From Cristatella mucedo (Eukaryota; Bryozoa; Phylactolaemata; Cristatellidae), in contig WPIO01000284.1 of the NCBI GenBank assembly GCA_009760855.2, forward strand, positions 87,501-117,500: 30,000 bases of DNA. Direction: 5' to 3'. Positions 26,998 to 30,000 of the stretch are shown one piece after another (the first letter of the stretch is position 1; every line of letters starts with the position of its first letter). The notes below the pieces were generated by a model. That model made no database searches, was not told where the DNA came from, and saw only the letters and a program-made list of their open reading frames with translations. A program made the position numbers and the translations under genes.

Positions 26998-29855
26998 TCT
27001 CTGACCTTGCTCCTACCTTTAACGACCTTGCTCCGACTCTCCGACTCTCTCCCTCTTTCTGACCTTGCTCCGACATTCTCCTACCTTGCTACGACTCTCT
27101 CTCCGACGTCGCTCTGACCTTCCTAGACCTTGCTCTGACCTAGCTTAGAATCTCTCTCTCCGATCTTTCTCCTCATCCAACTTTGTTCTATTGCAGCCAG
27201 CATCGACGACATTCGCACTTGGACGGCCGCAAACTTCCCGAAGCTTCCATTAATAATTATGGGAATGCGTGGTGTCACTTTAAATTTGAAAGGCCGTTCG
27301 TGAGTCCATGACATGGAGTCTAGGCTGGTGCAATTTCCTCCATCCAAGATTCTTGTCCTACGCCCTTGATAGTTTGCAACTGGTGCACAACTCACCTGCT
27401 CGTCCAGTCTGTCGATGGCGACGTAGTTGCCAAATCATACCACTCGTCAACATGCCACATTATTATACCACTCCAAACGAAAGTGTGTAAGGGGGACACG
27501 CGACAACGACGCACACAGTGGGTGGCGTGAAACTCTGCTGCTAAGCCGGTCTGCCGTGAGCGTCGCCAGAGCTGAGAACGAAAGGCGACCTCTCTCCGAC
27601 CTGCTCCCTCCAACCTCCCTCCGACCTGCTCCCTCCACCCTCCCTTTGACCTGCTCCCTCCACCCTCCCTCCGACCTGCTCCCTCCAACCTCCCTCCGAC
27701 CTGCTTCCTCCAACCTCCCTCCGACCTGCTCCGGTTTTCCATCAAGCGGTGAACTCCATCTCAGGTTGTTTATGGTCACTCACAATTCACGCTTTGCAGA
27801 GCCTGCTTCAGACTCAACGGCAGCAGCGCTAGCCATGATGAATGATGAACTGGCCCGGAAAATGAGGCAGAGTTTGGATTCGCCTAAAGTCCAAGTCGTC
27901 CCTGCTTTGTCCAGTCCTGACCAGCTTCTGTCCTGACTCAGTCTTGCTAAAGAGGATGACTTAGGATTACTTGCAACTGCTCGCCATTGCTACGGATTGC
28001 TTACGGTTGCTTAGGATTGCTAGCCATTGCCAGGGATTGCTTATGGCTTGGGATCGCACGCGATTGCCAAGGACTGCCTGTGGCTGCTAAGGATCGCTAG
28101 CGATTGACAAGATTTCCTCAGGATCGCTCGTAATGGCCAAGGATTGCTTAGGTCAAGGTTACTCTAGCTGATTCAACAGCCTCTTTTGTATAACGACAAA
28201 AGAGCCTTTACGGCTATCACCACTGTTTGCAGCGGCGATAGAGAATCGCCCACAACACGATTCGAACCCACGACCTCGAGCCCGAGGTCGGGAAAAGCAA
28301 CCACCTTACCTGATGAGCCATCACGGCTCACCAGGTTGCATGGGATAGCCGAGGATTGCTTAGCATTTCCTTAATTTCTTGCCCTCAAAGAGTGAACCGC
28401 CGACGGTGAAGGCAGACACTACAAAGTTCCTATCACGTGAGCGCCCGCATTAAGGCTGGATGAGGCACCTCACATGGGCAATTGATTGCATGGGCAATTG
28501 CTTGGGGTTGGGGAGACATTGCCTGCCCAAGCCCCTATGGGAGTGCCCACCGCCGCCACCGAATTTGCATTCTCAGCCACCGCCATTCTCCGCTTACTTG
28601 TGCACCTTTCTCCGGCAGTCAGGTTCCACGAGCCATTTGGCAGGCAGGTGACAATCATCGACGTCGCATTGTTCGAGAACTTGTAACCGTAGTTGCACGC
28701 TACGTACAGCAAGCTGCCGACGGCATCCGATGCGTAGTACAGCACGGCATTGATGCCCAGCACCAAGTTAGTGCACACACCTGTCGCGGGGAGGGCTGCC
28801 GGTCGAGCTCGAGCAGTGGCGCGACGTGCGACGGAGGGAGGTGCCAGGGCGAGTGCTGGGTGAGTGGACTCGAGAGGCGAGCGGAAAAACGCCCGACAAG
28901 AGCTCGGCACAAGCGGCGCCTCTGAGGACCTCGACCTTTGCTTTTCGTGGGCCGCAAGGCAAAGGCCGCCTCGAAGCTGCGAGCGCTCGGCTCCGCTCTC
29001 ACCGCTGCCGCTGCCGCCGCCGCCGCTGCAAGCGGGCATCGCGGTCGACGTCGCCCACGTGACGTTGCACGCGATTTCAATCGTCGTCGAGTAGTTGGCT
29101 CTGCACGCGTACTCTGTCCCGTCGAGGCCGTAGCGCAGGACCGTCGTCTCGCCGTTGTTCGACGAAGCGACGAGCGGAAAGCGAGTGCACCTCGCCGCTG
29201 CGGCTGCGGCGACGGAAAAGACAACGAAATTAAGGGCGAGACGACGAAATTCGAGAGTCAAAATGGAGGATGCGCCGAGGCGGACTCATGGTGCACTCAA
29301 CTCGATGCGACGACGAAGCGACATTTATTTTACACGTAATCGGCGTTCGCAAAGCATCGTTAGCAACTATTCGTTGGCTCATTAACAAGGGCTCATTCGA
29401 CGACCGTGACCCCAGCAGCCGCCGCCGTCTCGGCGAAGGAATTTTTTGGCGGCTATAGTGCCTACGTCATGGCACACACAACCACGTGAGGGCGGCCTGA
29501 CGCTGCGAATTAAGCAGGCGGTCGGCTGCCGCTCGGGACCATCCACCATCCCCTTCTCCCTCAGGCGCCTGCTGTGAGAGCTATTCCGGCGACGCCGCAC
29601 TGACCGAGCCTCGGCCTTAACCTTTACCGCCGAAGCCACGGCCTTGGCCTCGCCACTCACGTTGGCATGCGTCGTTTCCCGGCACGAACCAGAGTGCGTT
29701 GGCGCCGCACTTCGCAGCGCCGGCGCGCGTCGTAGAACCGTCCGAGACGAATGAGTAGCCGGCTCGGCACGTGACGTTGGCAACGCTTCCATACGAGCTG
29801 TTCGAGTAGATGACGGTCGCCATGACGACGTCTCCGGTGCCGAGGCACTGCACGA
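5121..29855 (-). CDS. multi-exon CCP/sushi-domain protein gene (15 CCP exons visible; 5' end outside window)
   Basis: Fifteen separate - strand exons each encode one complete sushi module with four cysteines and a Trp between Cys3 and Cys4. Each starts after AG with two bases that complete a codon, and most reach Cys1 eight bases after the acceptor. Each ends one base into a codon before GT. All are 183-198 nt and divisible by three (phase 1-1), so any order or number of exons keeps the frame. In transcript order: 29661-29855, 29003-29197, 28598-28780, 26608-26802, then cassette B-A-C three times, then 8388-8576 and 5121-5318. Nearly every module carries N-x-S/T sequons, which fits an extracellular protein. 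CCP arrays are known in complement regulators, adhesion proteins and CSMD/SVEP1-type proteins; which applies here cannot be told. No signal peptide or membrane anchor is inside the window. That all exons belong to one transcript is inferred from strand and phase. Confidence 0.8.
5754..6222. repeat. (CT)n array grading into a TCTCTGACTCTCTGTCTC minisatellite
   Basis: Pure CT for about 60 nt, then about 400 nt of CT interrupted at intervals by GACTCTCTG and CTATCT units that recur irregularly about every 20-60 nt. Confidence 0.9.
6226..6512 (+). repeat. composite dispersed repeat, copy 1 (TTGCTC spacers, CA run, core)
   Basis: Begins with spaced CCTTGCTC and TCCAACCTTGC motifs, contains a (CA)n run at about 6286-6352, and ends in a core holding CATTGCAGCC, GCGGCCGTTGAATTGCCG, AAGCTTCGACTAATAATTAC and CTTGAAAGGCC. 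The same motifs occur in the same order and orientation at 27001-27300. Confidence 0.6.
6765..7510 (+). mobile_element. degraded LINE, 3' part (CR1/L2/Rex1-like), + strand
   Basis: Bases 6777-6810 read as the N-I-A-K-I-R-A-C-L motif of the LINE C-terminal region. Bases 7270-7500 match the reverse complement of the LINE 3' end at 12170-12345, including GCCTCAACTGCTCTCCTGAC, GCTATGCTTCCCACTTTCTC and GCGTACCGAAAGC. No intact reading frame remains. The open frame at 7038-7358 appears to be a by-product of this debris. Confidence 0.6.
8260..8392. repeat. three-unit tandem repeat with TGACCC runs, overlapping the exon H 5' splice site
   Basis: On the - strand three units each start with GGCTGYCAnGGT and end with a CCTCAGGC-type segment; the first contains the end of exon H and its donor. 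The unit interiors contain (GGGTCA)n. The first two units are about 36 and 55 nt long. Confidence 0.7.
8388..8576 (-). CDS. CCP exon H
   Basis: 63-residue module. The acceptor is CTATGAATTTCAG|GA and the donor is TGCCAGG|GTTTGT. Cys1 in R-R-C-P-D-D, Cys2 in A-L-C-D-L-G-Y-E-F, Cys3 in G-I-C-H-S-N-G-S-W, Cys4 in A-G-C. Sequons are N-I-T, N-G-T, N-R-T and N-G-S, making it one of the most heavily sequon-marked modules. Confidence 0.9.
8957..9118. repeat. (TA)n followed by (TG)n compound microsatellite
   Basis: About 110 nt of TA with a few interruptions, then about 40 nt of pure TG. A shorter TA stretch lies upstream at about 8784-8830. Confidence 0.95.
9969..10001. repeat. (TA)n microsatellite
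   Basis: About 15 uninterrupted TA units in an AT-rich stretch. Confidence 0.9.
11412..11606 (-). CDS. CCP exon C, copy 1
   Basis: 65-residue module. The acceptor is TTCTTTTAG|GT and the donor is GTCG|GTGAGT. Cys1 in I-K-C-T-N-L-P, Cys2 in A-Y-S-C, Cys3 in V-T-C-L-A-N-G-S-W, Cys4 in Q-P-C. Sequons are N-A-T and N-G-S. Confidence 0.93.
11872..11952. repeat. (TA)n microsatellite
   Basis: Nearly pure TA. The equivalent intron position in copy 2 (17348-17475) is also TA-rich but differs in length and interruptions. Confidence 0.95.
12113..12160. repeat. (GTAT)n tail of the - strand LINE
   Basis: About twelve GTAT units abut the LINE 3' end, as expected of a 3' tail microsatellite. Copy 2 has only about three units, with GCAT variants. 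Confidence 0.8.
12161..14390 (-). mobile_element. 5'-truncated, frameshifted LINE (CR1/L2/Rex1-like), copy 1
   Basis: Reading 14390 down to 12161, reverse-transcriptase blocks appear in the expected order but in shifting frames. They are S-A-A-F-D-T-I-D-H-D (motif A, about 13460-13500), G-S-V-L-G-P-L-L-F-S (about 13290), Y-A-D-D-S-R-L-Y-L (motif C, about 13200) and L-G-V-V-F-D-S (about 12960). The C-terminal block ends in A-A-R-L-V-F-K-T (about 12740). No endonuclease domain is present, so the 5' end is lost. The element would have copied its own RNA; this copy is dead through stops and frameshifts. It is shared with copy 2, so it inserted before that duplication. Confidence 0.85.
14438..14515 (-). 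mobile_element. LINE/SINE 3'-tail fragment, copy 1
   Basis: Its reverse complement contains AAAGAGATTGAG and GGGCGCTTTATCAA, matching the terminal sequence of the + strand LINE at 16540-16600. The duplicate is at 20210-20285. Confidence 0.6.
14661..14846 (-). CDS. CCP exon A, copy 1
   Basis: 62-residue module. The acceptor is TTCGTCGCAG|CG and the donor is TCGC|GTGAGT. Cys1 in I-H-C-T-K-R, Cys2 in I-S-C-L-V-G-H-M-F, Cys3 in G-R-C-Q-P-N-G-T-W-W, Cys4 in D-G-C. Sequons are N-V-S, N-S-S and N-G-T. It is separated from exon B1 by an intron of only 167 nt. Confidence 0.93.
14905..14945 (+). repeat. (GGGGC)n G-quadruplex-type run in the B-A intron, copy 1
   Basis: GGGGCGGGGCGGGGCGGG followed by GGTGGGGCGGGG on the + strand, so C-rich in the pre-mRNA. 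Equivalent runs lie at about 20694-20730 and 23975-23999. Confidence 0.8.
15014..15205 (-). CDS. CCP exon B, copy 1
   Basis: 64-residue module. The acceptor is TTTGACACCACAG|AG and the donor is CTAG|GTGAGG. Cys1 in I-R-C-G-G-L-P, Cys2 in F-R-C-L-E-G-Y, Cys3 in I-T-C-L-R-V-G followed by R-W, Cys4 in P-P-P-C. Sequons are N-T-T and N-A-T. Confidence 0.93.
15206..17140. other. intron C2-B1 with a LINE at the duplication junction
   Basis: The B flank (to about 15750) matches copy 3. A + strand LINE follows (15756-16620). From 16621 the C flank resumes and matches 10894 onwards. No exon signature. Confidence 0.7.
15756..16620 (+). mobile_element. 5'-truncated LINE 3' end (CR1/L2/Rex1-like) with (ATT)n tail
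   Basis: One uninterrupted frame from 15756 to the stop at 16506-16508 encodes the C-terminal part of the LINE protein. It includes S-A-R-N-L-G-A-I-F near the start, then I-A-K-I-R-A-C-L, D-F-C-N-S-L-L-A-G-L-P, A-A-R-L-V-C-R, L-H-W-L-P-V-K-Q-R-I-D-F, G-D-R-A-F and F-K-K-N-L-K. The catalytic RT core is missing. The 3' UTR ends in GGGCGCTTTATCAA and an (ATT)n tail at about 16602-16620. It belongs to a different family from the - strand copies and looks younger, since its frame is intact. Confidence 0.88.
17141..17335 (-). CDS. CCP exon C, copy 2
   Basis: Same length and splice sites as copy 1. I see one amino-acid change (A-Y-T-Q becomes A-Y-A-Q) and a silent change in L-P-E. Both sequons are kept. 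Confidence 0.93.
17348..17475. repeat. interrupted (TA)n microsatellite
   Basis: TA runs separated by short A+T-rich interruptions. Confidence 0.9.
17645..19865 (-). mobile_element. 5'-truncated, frameshifted LINE, copy 2
   Basis: Duplicate of 12161-14390. It is slightly better preserved: one frame (18500-18898) spans G-S-V-L-G-P-L-L-F-S and Y-A-D-D-S-R-L-Y-L without a break. Near the 3' end, 17765-18013 encodes G-D-R-S-F and L-W-N-S-L-P-L. No endonuclease domain. Confidence 0.85.
19929..20200 (-). mobile_element. second LINE 3'-end fragment, copy 2 only
   Basis: Repeats the sequence at 17650-17900 (shared CTCCGTCTGTAACTCCACCA, AGCGGCTTTCGGTACG and GCATAGCAGAGTCAGG) with visible divergence. 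It is absent from copy 1, where the LINE runs almost directly into the tail fragment. Confidence 0.75.
20210..20285 (-). mobile_element. LINE/SINE 3'-tail fragment, copy 2
   Basis: Duplicate of 14438-14515, with the same GATAAAGCGCCCTAAGA start on the + strand. Confidence 0.6.
20446..20631 (-). CDS. CCP exon A, copy 2
   Basis: The encoded residues look identical to copy 1. The donor is TCGC|GTGAGT, followed by A instead of G. Three sequons, as in copy 1. Confidence 0.93.
20799..20990 (-). CDS. CCP exon B, copy 2
   Basis: Two amino-acid differences from copy 1: V-G-Q-R-W becomes V-G-R-R-W, and P-P-P-C-L becomes P-P-P-C-I. Same acceptor; donor ATAG|GTGAGG. The intron to A2 is again 167 nt. 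Confidence 0.93.
20991..22046. other. intron C3-B2
   Basis: The B flank to about 21300 joins directly to the C flank (about 21330 onwards, matching 10490-11400). This shows the junction form without a LINE. The open frame at 21189-21620 (-) has a diverged relative at 10660-10986 and is judged non-coding. Confidence 0.65.
22047..22241 (-). CDS. CCP exon C, copy 3
   Basis: As copy 1, but L-A-N-G-S-W is L-A-K-G-S-W, removing one sequon. N-A-T is kept. Splice sites unchanged. Confidence 0.93.
22242..23730. other. intron A3-C3, copy-3-specific
   Basis: 22246-22510 matches 11616-11870. 22510-23440 has no counterpart in the other copies; its open frame at 22523-22888 (-) has no recognisable domain. 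A triplet array follows. Confidence 0.6.
23601..23722. repeat. CTG/CCG/CGG trinucleotide array abutting the exon A3 donor
   Basis: CTG- and CCG-type triplets with TGT and TAC variants, ending in seven CGG units at 23701-23721, only eight bases from exon A3. Copies 1 and 2 have only short GCGGCGG and GCCGCTGC runs there. Confidence 0.9.
23731..23916 (-). CDS. CCP exon A, copy 3
   Basis: As copy 1 with N-A-N-V-S changed to N-A-I-V-S (sequon lost), S-D-S-V changed to S-D-A-V, and S-S-V-A changed to S-S-A-A. N-S-S and N-G-T are kept. The intron to B3 is 152 nt. Confidence 0.93.
24069..24260 (-). CDS. CCP exon B, copy 3
   Basis: As copy 2 except that K-A-A-N-A-T is K-A-D-K-A-T, removing a sequon. 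N-T-T is kept. Confidence 0.93.
24965..26158. repeat. degenerate 11-bp AT-rich tandem array (unit near CTTATAATCTA)
   Basis: Successive 11-mers such as CTTATAATCTA, CTCATAATTCA and TTTATAATCTA can be read for about 1.2 kb, with occasional 10- or 12-bp units. Alternating ...AATCTA and ...AATTCA units give a local 22-bp pattern. No open frames or known motif. Confidence 0.85.
26441..26520. repeat. GATC/CGATCG-dense patch
   Basis: About eleven GATC sites within about 75 bp, several as overlapping GATCGATC palindromes, just downstream of exon G on the - strand. Confidence 0.8.
26608..26802 (-). CDS. CCP exon G (no ATG-initiated ORF)
   Basis: 65-residue module found by splice frame. The acceptor is GCTTGTTGCAG|TT and the donor is GTCG|GTGAGT. 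Cys1 in V-H-C-P-S-V, Cys2 in D-Y-K-C, Cys3 in S-V-C-L-A-N-G-S-W, Cys4 in P-A-C. A Gly/Ser insertion (S-G-G-G-S-S) lies between Cys2 and Cys3. Sequons are N-E-T and N-G-S. A 9-bp inverted repeat (26636-26644 / 26654-26662) covers the L-A-N-G-S codons. Confidence 0.92.
26934..27002. repeat. (CT)n microsatellite
   Basis: CT with a few interruptions, at the head of the second composite repeat. Confidence 0.95.
27001..27300 (+). repeat. composite dispersed repeat, copy 2
   Basis: Spaced GACCTTGCTC units lead to a core sharing ATTGCAGCC, GGACGGCCGCAAACTTCCCG, AAGCTTCCATTAATAATTA and TTGAAAGGCC with 6380-6512, in the same order and strand. Confidence 0.6.
27360..27580 (+). mobile_element. LINE C-terminal fragments
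   Basis: 27372-27450 reads L-Q-L-V-H-N-S-P-A-R-P-V-C-R, the same motif as the LINE at 15980-16020. 27540-27575 repeats the V-C-R-E-R piece, and a related piece lies at 26868-26895. Degraded. Confidence 0.6.
27598..27730. repeat. 25-bp minisatellite, about five units
   Basis: GACCTGCTCC followed by CTCCAACCTCCCTCC recurs at 27598, 27623, 27648, 27673, 27698 and 27723 (last partial), with few substitutions. Confidence 0.92.
27950..28152. repeat. degenerate 10-bp tandem array (unit near GGATTGCTTA)
   Basis: About 19 decamers such as GGATTGCTTA, CGGTTGCTTA, GGATTGCTAG, GGATCGCTAG and CGATTGCCAA follow one another with one or two phase slips. A stray unit recurs at about 28343. Confidence 0.82.
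28180..28335 (-). mobile_element. tRNA-derived SINE-like element (tentative)
   Basis: On the - strand a B-box-like GGTTCGAATCG is preceded by an A-box-like TGGCTCATCAGG. Between them CGACCTCG and CGAGGTCG form a perfect 8-bp stem (28271-28290). The T-stem pairs poorly, so this is not a working tRNA. Downstream lies a 9-bp hairpin (CTCTTTTGT / ACAAAAGAG, 28181-28204). Confidence 0.4.
28598..28780 (-). CDS. CCP exon E
   Basis: 61-residue module. The acceptor is CCGCGACAG|GT and the donor is ACAA|GTAAGC. Cys1 in V-C-T-N-L (only five bases after the acceptor, shorter than its siblings), Cys2 in V-A-C-N-Y-G-Y-K-F, Cys3 in V-T-C-L-P-N-G-S-W, Cys4 in E-R-C. Sequons are N-A-T, N-G-S and N-L-T. Confidence 0.9.
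29003..29197 (-). CDS. CCP exon D with Gly/Ser linker
   Basis: 65 residues. The acceptor is GCCGCAG|CG (a second CCGCAG six bases upstream would add two Ala residues). The donor is AGCG|GTGAGA. Cys1 in A-R-C-T-R-F, Cys2 in Y-A-C, Cys3 in I-A-C-N-V-T-W, Cys4 in P-A-C, then S-G-G-G-G-S-G-S-G up to the donor. The Cys2-Cys3 loop is short. Sequons include N-Y-S and N-V-T. The upstream in-frame stretch resembling a signal peptide has no ATG. Confidence 0.8.
29198..29660. other. intron F-D
   Basis: 463 nt, moderately GC-rich, with a polypyrimidine tract before the exon D acceptor. Nothing else recognised. Confidence 0.7.
29661..29855 (-). CDS. CCP exon F (most upstream module in window)
   Basis: 65-residue module. 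The acceptor is CCGCGTCAG|TC and the donor is CAAC|GTGAGT. Cys1 in V-Q-C-L-G, Cys2 in N-V-T-C-R-A-G-Y-S-F, Cys3 in A-K-C with L-W-F after it, Cys4 in D-A-C. Sequons are N-S-S and N-V-T. The phase 1 acceptor shows at least one more exon upstream, beyond the window. Confidence 0.9.
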
Positions 29856-30000
29856 CTGACGCGGCGACGGCGGTGCAAGGTCAAGGCCGAGGCGATGTCA
29901 AGGCGAGTAAAAGTCAAGGCGATTCGCGGCACGACTTCGGAGGCGGTGAAAGGCGAGCTGCCCAGCTTTAGCTGCTCAGCTGGGGGTTCGTTGTAAGGCG
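29856..30000. other. intron upstream of exon F
   Basis: Holds three spaced TCAAGGC units on the + strand (29880-29925). No exon seen before the window ends. Confidence 0.6.

Larger units (their letters stand above)
26803..28597. other. intron E-G: repeats only
   Basis: CT run, second composite repeat copy, LINE fragments, 25-bp minisatellite, 10-bp array and tRNA-like repeat. No CCP signature found. Confidence 0.65.

Noticed and set aside
27392-27936. Open frames with Gly/Arg or Pro/Ser repeats
   Set aside because: They are produced by the 25-bp minisatellite read in successive frames.
29198-29261. Signal-peptide-like hydrophobic stretch before exon D
   Set aside because: The open frame there starts at TTG, not ATG. 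The stretch reads as a polypyrimidine tract plus acceptor, and exon F lies upstream on the same strand.

Overview
This is animal (metazoan) genomic DNA. It has intron-split genes with GT/AG junctions, a peptide-type GPCR, many complement-control-protein (CCP/sushi) exons, CR1/L2/Rex1-like LINE debris, and abundant TA, CT, CA and GTAT microsatellites. GC-rich exons sit in AT-rich introns. I cannot place it below invertebrate Metazoa. A FMRFamide-receptor-like GPCR makes a bilaterian likely, but that is an inference.

Layout. (1) Bases 1-1181, + strand: the 3' part of a rhodopsin-class GPCR gene, entering at the Tyr of the DRY motif and running to the stop. (2) Bases 1182-5120: an intergenic stretch of low-complexity DNA between two tail-to-tail genes, with a tentative terminal exon for the second gene. 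(3) Bases 5121-29855, - strand: one large gene, or conceivably adjacent related genes, visible as 15 CCP exons. Every exon is 183-198 nt, bounded by AG and GT, and phase 1 at both ends. In transcript order they are F, D, E, G, then a three-exon cassette B-A-C repeated three times, then H and I. The 5' end lies beyond base 30000. One exon (G, 26608-26802) has no usable ORF start and is recognisable only from its splice frame.

The cassette repeats are the main story. Copies 1 and 2 share LINE insertions in the C/A intron that copy 3 lacks, so copy 3 split off first and a roughly 5.7-kb unit was duplicated later. Copies 1 and 2 are almost identical around exon C and the 3' part of the LINE but clearly diverged in the 5' part of the same LINE, which suggests gene conversion. 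Copy 3 differs from copies 1 and 2 by one N-glycosylation sequon in each of its three exons.

The introns also hold two degenerate short-period arrays: an 11-bp AT-rich array of about 1.2 kb and a 10-bp GGATTGCTTA-like array of about 0.2 kb. There is also a GATC-dense patch, a 25-bp minisatellite, a CT-rich composite repeat present twice, a tRNA-like SINE candidate, and repeats that duplicate or abut 5' splice sites. No virus, CRISPR array, rRNA or convincing functional tRNA was seen.
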